64,000 bases of DNA. Origin: Dubosiella muris (GTDB taxonomy: Bacteria; Bacillota_I; Bacilli_A; Erysipelotrichales; Erysipelotrichaceae). Location of the stretch: assembly GCF_004793885.1 (NCBI RefSeq), contig NZ_SRYG01000002.1:118827-182826 (forward strand), read 5' to 3'. Under the pieces are notes generated by a model that had not been told where the DNA came from, did not search any database, and was given only the letters and a program-made list of their open reading frames with translations. Below are positions 1-6,932 of the stretch, one piece after another; position 1 is the stretch's first letter, and each line of letters opens with the position of its first letter. The translations under genes were made by a program, and so were the position numbers.

Positions 1-341
1 TACACCACACTGGCGCGGCGGGTGGCGGGGCGCAAAGCGGGTGGCAGCATCGCTTTGAAACAGCTCATCATGCTCGAAACGTACGTATCGGCCATGTAGG
101 CCGCCAAGCCAAAGAGCTCCTCGTTGAGTAGCGGCTGTTCGTCCAGCACTTCGATCACGTCTTTGATGCGGGAAGGATCGTCGGGCTGCTCGCACGCTTC
201 CATGACAATCGCCACAAGTTCGCGATGGTTGAACGGCACTTTGACGCGCATTCCCCGTTCAAGCGCCGCGTCGTGACGGTAAGTGAAAGTTTGATTGAGA
301 TCGAGCGCGACATGCTCGATCCACACGTTGTAGAATGGCAT
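1..341 (-). CDS. priA: Primosomal protein N' (PriA), N-terminal part, cut by window edge
   Basis: The reverse strand encodes about 113 residues that run off the left edge. They match the start of the PriA replication-restart helicase: a short beta-rich 3'-DNA-binding domain containing the RVKVPF segment, then the stretch LLNEELFGLAAYMADTY and the AMLPPALRP segment found at this place in Firmicute PriA. PriA reloads the replisome at stalled forks; its helicase and zinc-binding regions lie outside the window. The ATG at 341 is the only sensible start, and no Shine-Dalgarno is visible before it. The gene is downstream of the GNAT terminator and has its own promoter. Identification is from recognised family sequence. 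Confidence 0.85.
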   Translation of the reverse strand, partial: MPFYNVWIEHVALDLNQTFTYRHDAALERGMRVKVPFNHRELVAIVMEACEQPDDPSRIKDVIEVLDEQPLLNEELFGLAAYMADTYVSSMMSCFKAMLPPALRPATRRASVV

Positions 342-347
342 ACGATT

Positions 348-376
348 ATTGTATACCGAGATCGCCGAGGTGTGCA
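348..376 (-). promoter_or_regulatory. priA promoter, probably leaderless
   Basis: On the minus strand TGCACA (371-376), a 17-bp spacer and TACAAT (348-353) form a sigma-A-like promoter. Only six bases separate the -10 from the priA ATG, so transcription should start at or next to the start codon. Confidence 0.5.
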
Positions 377-394
377 AACAAATGGCGCGAAAAC

Positions 395-416
395 AAAAAG
401 GCGGTCCAAGCCGCCT
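395..416 (-). terminator. Rho-independent terminator of the GNAT operon
   Basis: Stem AGGCGG/CCGCCT (399-404 with 411-416), six-base loop, then a T run on the minus strand. The right arm overlaps the stop codon of the acetyltransferase gene. Confidence 0.8.
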
Positions 417-966
417 AGTTTTCTGAAATGACCGCGCCGGAATTTTCCAGCGACATTTTTGAAATGTGTTCCGTCAGCCGCATTCCCTCAATTTGACACG
501 TCATGCCGGTTCGGGAATGATCGTAAACGAAGCCGCACTTTTCCTGCACCCGTCTCGATTTTTCGTTGCCGTCGAAATATCCGCACCACAACGTGGACAA
601 ATGAAGGTCTTCTTTCGCGTACCGGATCAGCGCCGCGACCGCCTCGGGCACCAGTCCCTGCCCCCAGTACGGAACTCCGATCCAGTATCCGATTTCCGCT
701 TCCTGGCTGGAGCGCGTCAAACGGGAAGCCTCGCCAATCATCAAGCCCGCGCTGCCAACCGGCTCGTTCGTTTCCTTTAAGACGATAGCGTACGTGCCGG
801 GCGCCGAAAGAATCGTTTCAATGATTTGCCGGCTGTTTTCCACGCTTGTGTGCGGTGGCCAGCCCGCGCAAGGGCCAACGCGCGCATCGCTGGCGTACCG
901 GTACAAGGAAGGGGCGTCTTCCGTTCGCCACGGGCGCAAAATCAGTCTTTGCGTTTCAAGATTCAT
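415..966 (-). CDS. GNAT-family N-acetyltransferase (RimJ/RimL type)
   Basis: 183 residues. The start MNLETQRLILRPW is the usual opening of the Acetyltransf_3/RimJ-RimL group, which acetylates protein N-termini or small molecules with acetyl-CoA. The EIGYWIGVPYWGQGLVPEAV segment holds the acetyl-CoA-binding loop, and the late NEKSRRVQEKCGF segment is typical. The ATG at 966 overlaps the DUF4438 stop by four bases (ATGA), so the two are translationally coupled; a longer upstream reading would overlap DUF4438 and is unlikely. It is the last gene of the TrmH-DUF4438-GNAT operon. The substrate cannot be read from sequence. Confidence 0.85.
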   Translation of the reverse strand: MNLETQRLILRPWRTEDAPSLYRYASDARVGPCAGWPPHTSVENSRQIIETILSAPGTYAIVLKETNEPVGSAGLMIGEASRLTRSSQEAEIGYWIGVPYWGQGLVPEAVAALIRYAKEDLHLSTLWCGYFDGNEKSRRVQEKCGFVYDHSRTGMTCQIEGMRLTEHISKMSLENSGAVISEN

Positions 967-1829
967 AGACGTTCGATTCCTTCCATGTACGTTTTCAAAT
1001 TGGCGTCCGCCTCGACGCGCGGAACGATCTGGCCTTCTTTTTTCGTGGTGGCCACGACGCAAACGCCCGGACCATGTCCGCTGGTAAACGAGTCGGAATG
1101 GACGATGACGCCAATCGACATCGCGCCGCGCAAGTAGTGCGGCCCATAGGTGCAATCGTGGTCCTGGATCGCGACAAAGTCGCCAAAGCGCAGCTTGTCG
1201 ATGCCGTACTGCTTGTTGGCCGCCTCGTCCTGGGTCATGATGTCGTAGTCGCCTTCCATCATCGTCTGGCTGCCAAGTCCGCTCCCCATCAAATGCGCCG
1301 GCACGATCGTGACGACCGGCCACGACAAGGCGCCGTTTTCTTCACGCACCGGCATGGCGGCCAGCAAGTCGGGATCAAGGTTCATCATATGCACGTCGGG
1401 ATGGTCAAGCAGTTTGAGCCCCTGCCCATACGCCTTGATTAAAAACGTTTCCGTCCCATCCATGTTTTCAATGACGTCCGGCGGAAAACAAGCCATCGTG
1501 TGGTCGACGCCGCCATGCGTTCCGCTGACGTAGCCTGTCTTCCCTTTTTGCTCGCCGTTTAAAATCTTTACTTCGTTGCCGACGCACGAGAACGTTTCCA
1601 AAGCGTGGTTTTCCTTGGGGCCGGCGTTGGCCATGGAAACGCCAGGCTCGATATGGTCGCCCGCGATGTTCATACACGAATCCCCGATGGCGTGCGAATA
1701 CACCACGCCGCCGGTCCCGATCGGCATTCGGCCCTTGCCGTCGTAGCCGACATAAAAACCGGATACCCGCGGATGGTCGACTTTCGCGTTGAGCGCGATT
1801 TTGACGAGTTTATCTTGATTGATGTTCAT
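963..1829 (-). CDS. DUF4438 family protein
   Basis: 288 residues, near full family length. It shows the conserved segments of DUF4438 (Thermotoga TM1086-like proteins): GTGGVVYSHAIGDS, GDHIEPGVSM, SCVGNEVKILNG, GVDHTMACFPP, MNLDPDLL, PAHLMGSGLGS, GDYDIMTQDE, QDHDCTYGPHY and VIVHSDSFTSGHGPGV. The many conserved His, Asp and Gly residues suggest a metal-dependent enzyme, but the family function is unknown. The ATG at 1829 has an AGGAG Shine-Dalgarno. The gene overlaps the TrmH gene upstream by 20 bp and the GNAT gene downstream by 4 bp, so the three are co-expressed. Cytoplasmic; no signal peptide seen. Confidence 0.85.
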   Translation of the reverse strand: MNINQDKLVKIALNAKVDHPRVSGFYVGYDGKGRMPIGTGGVVYSHAIGDSCMNIAGDHIEPGVSMANAGPKENHALETFSCVGNEVKILNGEQKGKTGYVSGTHGGVDHTMACFPPDVIENMDGTETFLIKAYGQGLKLLDHPDVHMMNLDPDLLAAMPVREENGALSWPVVTIVPAHLMGSGLGSQTMMEGDYDIMTQDEAANKQYGIDKLRFGDFVAIQDHDCTYGPHYLRGAMSIGVIVHSDSFTSGHGPGVCVVATTKKEGQIVPRVEADANLKTYMEGIERL

Positions 1830-2547
1830 GTTCGATCTCCTTGTTCCGTTTGGTGAAGGCGAAAACCGCGGCCGAGCTGGCGGTATCGAGGGCGTTGCGG
1901 TAGTCGCGGCCATATTGAATATAGATGTTTTCATCGGCGTGTTTGAGAATCTTTTTCGAAAGACCGCGCATGGCGCCGCCAATCGCGATGCAGCAAGTCG
2001 AAGGAAAGTCATATGTCGCCAGCGGGACGGCGTCTTTGCGATGCGCGCAAAGAAGCGGAATATGGTGCTTTCGCAAATAGTCGACGCATTGTTCCTCGCT
2101 GGCGTACGCGATGTCCAGTTTTTCGAACGCGCCCGCGCTCGCTTTTAAGATCGTGTCATACGCGTTGGACCAGTCCCGGGGCGGCAAAATGAGCAAATTG
2201 GCGCCCGCCGCGTAAATCGTGCGGCACACGCTGCCCAGGTTGTAAGGGTCCTCCAGCCCTTCGATGTAAAAAACCGCGCCGCTTTTTTTCCCAATCGTTT
2301 CAATGCTTGGAATCACGAGATCCTCGGCTTCCAGCGCCATGCCGCCATGGGTTTTGGATCCGGTTAGCTCGTCGAGTTTTTCCCGGGGCGTCTGAAGCAC
2401 GGCCACGCCGGCTTTTTTCGCTAAATGAATAATGTACGAGAAGTCTTTTGTTCGCTTGTTGGGATCCACGTACAAGGGTCCCGCTTTCCGCTTTCCTGCC
2501 TCTAAAATCGCCTTGCAGGAAATGGTTCCTTGATAAAATTTGTTCAT
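1810..2547 (-). CDS. TrmH/SpoU-family RNA 2'-O-methyltransferase
   Basis: 245 residues with an N-terminal substrate-binding region and a C-terminal SPOUT knot. Motif 1 is seen in GLEDPYNLGSVCRTIYAAG, and motif 2 in CIAIGGAMRGLSKK. The usual motif-2 glutamate is replaced (GGAMRGL instead of GGEGRGL), and motif 3 (NALDTASSAAV) has Asp-Thr where most members have Asn-Val. It is therefore a divergent member whose target RNA cannot be assigned. The ATG at 2547 lacks a Shine-Dalgarno and directly follows a promoter -10. A longer reading to 2652 would run into the divergent AI-2E gene and was not used. Confidence 0.8.
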   Translation of the reverse strand: MNKFYQGTISCKAILEAGKRKAGPLYVDPNKRTKDFSYIIHLAKKAGVAVLQTPREKLDELTGSKTHGGMALEAEDLVIPSIETIGKKSGAVFYIEGLEDPYNLGSVCRTIYAAGANLLILPPRDWSNAYDTILKASAGAFEKLDIAYASEEQCVDYLRKHHIPLLCAHRKDAVPLATYDFPSTCCIAIGGAMRGLSKKILKHADENIYIQYGRDYRNALDTASSAAVFAFTKRNKEIEHEHQSR

Positions 2548-2553
2548 GGTTCC

Positions 2554-2581
2554 ATTATACGCCGTTTTCCGAAAATGTCCG
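2554..2581 (-). promoter_or_regulatory. Promoter of the TrmH-DUF4438-GNAT operon, probably leaderless
   Basis: Minus-strand TATAAT (2554-2559) with CGGACA 16 bp upstream (2576-2581). Six bases lie between the -10 and the ATG at 2547, so the transcript would begin at the start codon. Confidence 0.6.
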
Positions 2582-2646
2582 TTTAAATTGGGTTTTCCAA
2601 TCGAAAACAAGATGATAGAATAAACACAATGCAGAGGAGGTGCTCG

Positions 2647-3804
2647 ATGCATATTGAAATTTCAAAAGAGATGCGGAAGCGAATCATCGTCTATTCCTCA
2701 TCTTTGATCCTCGCCATTCTTGCCTATACATTAATCAACCGGTTCGATGAAGTGATGGGTATTGCTGGCCGGATCACCAGTATATTGTTTCCGTTCCTGC
2801 TTGGTTTCGCGATCGCGTTCATTTTAAATCAGCCCGTCATGACCTTTGAGGAAAAAGTGCTGGGGCGCACAAAGCTGAACGGGCCATCCAAGCGGATTCT
2901 TTCCGAGCTTGTGATTTTCATCATCGCGATTGGATTGCTCATTTTGATTGTCGGCATGGTCGTTCCTTCGTTGATCGACTCGATCAAGACGTTCACGACC
3001 AATGTCCAGGAATACTCCAACACGCTGTATGAGTACATGGACTACATCGCCAAAACGTTCAACATTTCCTCGGATATGATTTCGAAGTGGTTCGCGGATC
3101 TGGATCTGCTGCCTTCGATTACCGAGGCGTTGCGCTCGTACTTGCCAAAAATCGCGGATTATTCGGTGGGGTTTGTCAAGGAGATCGCCAACTTCATCAT
3201 CGCGATCGCGGCGGCGTTTTACATTTTGCTGGACAAGGAATCTTTGATTCGCGGAATCAAAAAGCTGAACTATTCGATTTTTTCCAAAGAGATCGCCAAC
3301 TATTTGACTTTGTTCTCGCACGACGCCAAGGAAGTGTTTGAACAATACATCGTCGGCAACTTGCTGGATTCCCTGATCGTGGGCGTGATTTGCTATTTCG
3401 GGATGCTGATTTTCAAGATCCCCTACGCGCCGATGATTGGATTTATCGTGGGCGTCACCAACGTCATCCCGATTTTCGGTCCGTTTCTAGGCGCCATTCC
3501 GGTCATTATCATTTTGCTGCTCATCAATCCGTGGTTTTCGCTGATCTTTGCGATCTTCATTTTGGTTTTACAGCAAATCGACGGCAATGTGCTCAAACCG
3601 GTTATCCTTGGCGACAAGCTCGGGATCTCGGGTTTCTGGATTTTGTTTAGCGTGACGGTGGGCGGCGCGCTGGGTAGCATTTTGGGAATGTTCCTTGGCG
3701 TTCCGGTGTTCGCGCTTATTTACGCCAGCTTAAAAGATTTGGCGCAAATCAATCTGGAGCGAAAAAACATTGAAATCAACGACGAGTCCGGCATTATCCG
3801 GTAA
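2647..3804 (+). CDS. AI-2E family transporter (PerM/YdbI-like permease)
   Basis: 385 residues from the ATG at 2647, which is preceded by AGGAGGTG; an in-frame start at 2629 lies upstream of that site and is less likely. Hydrophobic segments near residues 15-60, 85-115, 175-205 and 235-370 give the membrane pattern of the AI-2E exporter family. The long polar segment between the second and third groups and the C-terminal run FILVLQQIDGNVLKPVILG are family hallmarks. Members are linked to autoinducer-2 export, Na+/H+ antiport or other efflux, so the substrate here is open. The gene is divergent from the TrmH gene and ends in its own terminator. Confidence 0.85.
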   Translation: MHIEISKEMRKRIIVYSSSLILAILAYTLINRFDEVMGIAGRITSILFPFLLGFAIAFILNQPVMTFEEKVLGRTKLNGPSKRILSELVIFIIAIGLLILIVGMVVPSLIDSIKTFTTNVQEYSNTLYEYMDYIAKTFNISSDMISKWFADLDLLPSITEALRSYLPKIADYSVGFVKEIANFIIAIAAAFYILLDKESLIRGIKKLNYSIFSKEIANYLTLFSHDAKEVFEQYIVGNLLDSLIVGVICYFGMLIFKIPYAPMIGFIVGVTNVIPIFGPFLGAIPVIIILLLINPWFSLIFAIFILVLQQIDGNVLKPVILGDKLGISGFWILFSVTVGGALGSILGMFLGVPVFALIYASLKDLAQINLERKNIEINDESGIIR

Positions 3805-3807
3805 ACG

Positions 3808-3829
3808 AAAAGCGCGTGGCGCTTTTTTT
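3808..3829 (+). terminator. Terminator after the AI-2E family gene
   Basis: Eight-base stem AAAAGCGC/GCGCTTTT with a GTG loop followed by T7. Confidence 0.85.
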
Positions 3830-3889
3830 GTATCTAGCGTGCAATATTTCGCGGAATGAATACAATGAAACTAGAATTGGAGGGATTTT

Positions 3890-4777
3890 TTGGATTTTTT
3901 CATCGACTGCATCCTGGATGCGGGGCACGACACGTGGCTCATGCTGCCGCTGTTGTACATCGCGTATTTGGTGATTGAATACTTTGAACGAAAGGACTCG
4001 AAAGACGATAAGCTGTTTTTCGCGCTGCAAAAGTACGGGCCGCTCGTTGGCGCGCTGATCGGGCTCATCCCGCAATGCGGGTTCAGCATTTTGGGCGCGA
4101 TGCTCTTTGTGCAAGGAAACATCACGATCGGCACGCTGCTGGCGGTGTTTATCGCGACAAGCGACGAGGCGGTGCCGATTCTTCTCGCCGAGCCCGCCTT
4201 GTTTTCGACTTTGATTTTTTTGCTCCTATGCAAATTCATCCTCGCGGTGGCGGTTGGATTTTTCGTCGACCACGTTTTGTTCCGGCACCAGAAGATTTTG
4301 CGTTTCGAAGATCTTCCGGAAGAGGAGGACGTGGAAGTGTTCGAGGAGGATGAAAACAACGCGAGCGCCTGCCCTTGCTGCTATCCGGAGTACCCGATGG
4401 CGCTAAGCGCCTTGATCCGGACGATCAAGATTTTCGCCTTTGTCTTTTTGACGACAATCGCGTTCAATTTGCTTATCGGATGGATCGGCGAGGCGACCTT
4501 GTCTAAATTCCTGCTGACGGGTTCTCTTTTCCAGCCGGTGCTGGCCGCCTTCTTTGGTTTCATTCCGAATTGTGCGGCGACCGTTATCCTTTGTCAGCTG
4601 TTCGCGCTTGGCCAGCTGTCGTTTGGCTCGTTGCTGGCTGGATTGATTACGAACGCCGGTCTGGGCTTTCTCGTTTTGTTTCAATATGGCGAAAACAAAA
4701 AGACGATCGCCAAGATCGCCTTCCTGTTGTGGATCGTCGCCGTCGTGTGCGGCGTCGCGTTTCACTTGTTCGCTTGA
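3890..4777 (+). CDS. Putative heavy-metal exporter (ArsP_2 / 10TM family)
   Basis: 295 residues. The start is TTG at 3890, five bases after GGAGGG; no ATG gives the full N-terminus. Two halves each carry the family's buried motif: LIGLIPQCGFSILGA in the first and FGFIPNCAATVILCQL in the second, with conserved prolines and cysteines. About eight membrane segments are apparent. The halves are joined by an acidic cytoplasmic linker that ends in a Cys-Pro-Cys-Cys cluster (C161, C163, C164). The family (PF11449) is annotated as a putative arsenic or heavy-metal efflux permease; the metal is not determined. It has its own terminator and is convergent with yitT. Confidence 0.75.
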   Translation: MDFFIDCILDAGHDTWLMLPLLYIAYLVIEYFERKDSKDDKLFFALQKYGPLVGALIGLIPQCGFSILGAMLFVQGNITIGTLLAVFIATSDEAVPILLAEPALFSTLIFLLLCKFILAVAVGFFVDHVLFRHQKILRFEDLPEEEDVEVFEEDENNASACPCCYPEYPMALSALIRTIKIFAFVFLTTIAFNLLIGWIGEATLSKFLLTGSLFQPVLAAFFGFIPNCAATVILCQLFALGQLSFGSLLAGLITNAGLGFLVLFQYGENKKTIAKIAFLLWIVAVVCGVAFHLFA

Positions 4778-4804
4778 CGGTATCGCTCGATATCGTCTTT
4801 TTTT
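4776..4804 (+). terminator. Terminator overlapping the exporter stop codon
   Basis: GACGGTATCG pairs with CGATATCGTC (4776-4785 with 4788-4797, one G-U pair), followed by T7. The first two stem bases are the last two bases of the exporter stop codon. Confidence 0.8.
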
Positions 4805-4807
4805 GCG

Positions 4808-5689
4808 CTATTCAATGGGCTGCTGGTAAAAGTTGCCGTAAAAGTTCGCCGTTTTGTACGTGTTGACGATGACTTTGGGATCCGCCTTGCGCACCTGGTC
4901 GATGACTTCCCTGGCCTGGTACGAGCTGACAACCGTTTTGCAGATGTAAAACTTTTTGTTGGAGTACGCGCCGTGGGCTTCGATAATGCTCATGCCATGC
5001 CGGCAGCAGCTCATAAACGAGTCGATCACAAGCTGGGGTTTGGCGGTCGTGAACTCGATCGTGATTTGCTCGTAGCGCTGATACAAACTGGAAATCGTCT
5101 TCGTGGACAAAAACTGGAAGATGATCGAATAGCCGGCTTCCTTCCACCCGAATACGAATCCGTAGCACACATACATAAAGCAGTTGAAATAAAATACATA
5201 GTCCCAAATGCCTTTATGGATCTTGTTCGAAACGTATTGCGCGATAAAATCCGTTCCGCCTGTCGAACCTCCCGCTTTGAGCGCCAGAGAAATGGAAAAG
5301 CCCCAGAGCACACCGCCAAACAAGATGTTGAGCACCTGGTCGGTGAAGAGCGGTTCGAACTGGCAAAATGTCAGCAGCAGCGACACGAGCGAAAACTGGA
5401 TCGTGCTCAAAAGGACAAACCGTTTCGAAATGGCTTTGGCGCATAAAAGCGCGGCTGGAATGTTGAGCAGCAAAATCCCGGCCGACGTCGTGAAATCGAC
5501 GTGGAACAAAGCGAACGCCTTGTGCATAAACAGCGCGATTCCCGTGAAGCCGCCGGAAATGAGATTGCATGGGTCCATAAACACATTGATGATGTACACT
5601 TGAAGAAAGGCGCTCACGCACACCATCGCCAAGGACAAGATCAATCGAAAGACTTTGTTTCGATTCAATCTTTTAAAAAATTCAATCAT
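4808..5689 (-). CDS. YitT family membrane protein
   Basis: 293 residues. Five hydrophobic segments (about residues 15-215) contain the YitT signatures NLISGGFTGIA and LKAGGSTGGTDFIA. A C-terminal DUF2179 domain (about 215-290) begins at the EQITIEFTT segment. These proteins are widespread in Firmicutes, sit in the cytoplasmic membrane and have no firmly established biochemical role. The ATG at 5689 has AGGAG seven bases upstream. Transcribed alone from the promoter at 5714-5742. Confidence 0.85.
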   Translation of the reverse strand: MIEFFKRLNRNKVFRLILSLAMVCVSAFLQVYIINVFMDPCNLISGGFTGIALFMHKAFALFHVDFTTSAGILLLNIPAALLCAKAISKRFVLLSTIQFSLVSLLLTFCQFEPLFTDQVLNILFGGVLWGFSISLALKAGGSTGGTDFIAQYVSNKIHKGIWDYVFYFNCFMYVCYGFVFGWKEAGYSIIFQFLSTKTISSLYQRYEQITIEFTTAKPQLVIDSFMSCCRHGMSIIEAHGAYSNKKFYICKTVVSSYQAREVIDQVRKADPKVIVNTYKTANFYGNFYQQPIE

Positions 5690-5713
5690 AATGTTCTCCT
5701 GATAATCGCTTCC

Positions 5714-5742
5714 ATTATAACAATCTTTTCTTCAGTTGACAG
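5714..5742 (-). promoter_or_regulatory. yitT promoter (extended -10)
   Basis: CTGTCA, 17-bp spacer, TATAAT on the minus strand, with TG one base before the -10 (TGTTATAAT). Confidence 0.65.
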
Positions 5743-5801
5743 CCACAAATACCAGTCGTTTCTTTTTCATCGAAAAGAGAAGCATTTTTTTCAAAAAAGA
5801 G

Positions 5802-5830
5802 TTGATTTTCAATCGGTGTCATGGCATAAT
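5802..5830 (+). promoter_or_regulatory. Promoter of the tRNA-Cys/tRNA-Leu pair
   Basis: TTGATT (5802-5807), 17-bp spacer, CATAAT (5825-5830), 12 bp before the mature tRNA-Cys. Confidence 0.65.
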
Positions 5831-5842
5831 AACTAAGCAATT

Positions 5843-5916
5843 GGTTCCGTAGCCAAGTGGTAAGGCAATAGACTGCAACTCTGTGATCATCGGTTCAAAT
5901 CCGATCGGAACCTCCA
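5843..5916 (+). tRNA. tRNA-Cys (GCA)
   Basis: 74 nt with encoded CCA. Acceptor stem GGTTCCG/CGGAACC, anticodon stem ATAGA/TCTGT around loop CTGCAAC (anticodon GCA), and a T arm with GTTCAAAT. It is eight bases upstream of tRNA-Leu(UAA) and co-transcribed with it. Confidence 0.95.
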
Positions 5917-5924
5917 TTTTTTTT

Positions 5925-6012
5925 GGGGTCGTGGCGAAATCGGCAGACGCAACGGACTTAAAATCCGTTGGGAGTTTATCCCGTGTGGGTTCAAGTCCCA
6001 CCGTCCCCACCA
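5925..6012 (+). tRNA. tRNA-Leu (UAA)
   Basis: 88 nt with encoded CCA, a long variable arm (GGGA/TCCC stem) and anticodon loop CTTAAAA (anticodon UAA). The acceptor stem GGGGTCG/CGTCCCC contains a U-U opposition at the fifth pair (5929 with 6004); all other stems pair. Co-transcribed with tRNA-Cys. Confidence 0.95.
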
Positions 6013-6026
6013 TACTTTTGCGATTT

Positions 6027-6054
6027 AATTCCTCGTTCGAAGGAATTTTTTTTT
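6027..6054 (+). terminator. Terminator of the tRNA pair
   Basis: AATTCCT/AGGAATT stem with a seven-base loop and a long T run. Confidence 0.85.
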
Positions 6055-6101
6055 GCGTCGACTCCTCGACGTCTTTTTATTTTTCCCTTGATCTTTCCCA
6101 C

Positions 6102-6124
6102 AAAAAAAGGGCTTTCGCCCTTTT
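6102..6124 (-). terminator. Terminator of the Bax-inhibitor gene
   Basis: AAAAGGGC/GCCCTTTT stem with a four-base loop and a T run on the minus strand, ten bases past the stop codon. Confidence 0.85.
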
Positions 6125-6134
6125 CCCGTTTGGT

Positions 6135-6836
6135 TTAGTCGCGGTTGCTGCTCATGCCCAGCAGACGGAGCACGTACAGGAAAATATTAATGAAGTCCAA
6201 ATACAGCTCCAGCGCCATAAAGATCGCGAATTTCTCCTGCGTCATGCCCGACGTGTTAGCCATCAGCTGATTTGTCCGCTGCACATCCCAGGCCGTGATG
6301 CCGGTAAACAGCAGCAAGCCCACGATACTGATCAGCCGGGTGTTCATGTTGAATCCAAACAGCATCAAAATCACCTGCGTGATAATGAGCGCGCACAAGC
6401 CGCCAAGACAAATCGTTCCAAAGCTCGAGAGATCTTTTTTCGTTGTAAACCCGATGACCATCAGGCACGCAAAGTAAACCGCGCTCACTAAAAACGCGAC
6501 GAAAATCGTTCCCAGCTGGTAAACGATTCCCAGGGATGTCAGCGAGATTCCCATCGTGATGGCGAAAACGACAAACAGCACTTTCATCGTCAAGCTTGAC
6601 GCGCTGCGCATCGCTCCGGTAAATCCAAACGCGATTCCGAATTGCACAAGCATCAAAATCAGCGGCATCGGCCCGCGGATAATGGCGAAATACAAGTTGG
6701 TCGCGTACATCAAATACGAGGTGGCGGCCGTGATCAGCAGCCCGAAAAACATCCACGTATATGTTTTCAGAAGCCCGCGGCGCTGCTCGCTCACTCCCGT
6801 GAAATTCGAATAGTTATAATCATGATATTGAGGCAT
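6135..6836 (-). CDS. Bax inhibitor-1 / YccA family membrane protein
   Basis: 233 residues with seven hydrophobic segments after a polar N-terminus of about 25 residues. It carries the BI-1 C-terminal pattern FTGITAWDVQRTNQL followed by a last helix with the ALELYLDFINIFLYVLRLLG core. Bacterial members (YbhL, YccA, YetJ) sit in the inner membrane; YetJ is a pH-sensitive calcium leak channel and YccA binds FtsH. Which role applies here is not shown. The ATG at 6836 is preceded by AGGAGG. Monocistronic, with its own promoter and terminator. Confidence 0.9.
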   Translation of the reverse strand: MPQYHDYNYSNFTGVSEQRRGLLKTYTWMFFGLLITAATSYLMYATNLYFAIIRGPMPLILMLVQFGIAFGFTGAMRSASSLTMKVLFVVFAITMGISLTSLGIVYQLGTIFVAFLVSAVYFACLMVIGFTTKKDLSSFGTICLGGLCALIITQVILMLFGFNMNTRLISIVGLLLFTGITAWDVQRTNQLMANTSGMTQEKFAIFMALELYLDFINIFLYVLRLLGMSSNRD

Positions 6837-6866
6837 CCATTGCCCTCCTTTCCTAAATTACTACTC

Positions 6867-6875
6867 ATTATAACA
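6867..6875 (-). promoter_or_regulatory. Extended -10 promoter of the Bax-inhibitor gene
   Basis: TGTTATAAT on the minus strand; no convincing -35 element is present. Confidence 0.5.
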
Positions 6876-6897
6876 CACGAACAATAAAAACATAGAC

Positions 6898-6924
6898 AAA
6901 GGCATACCAAATCGGCATGCCTTT
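6898..6924 (-). terminator. Possible terminator after the PEPCK-like gene
   Basis: Inverted repeat AAAGGCAT/ATGCCTTT with an 11-base loop, nine bases past the stop codon. The following T content is interrupted, so it may be a weak terminator. Confidence 0.4.
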
Positions 6925-6932
6925 TCAATCAA

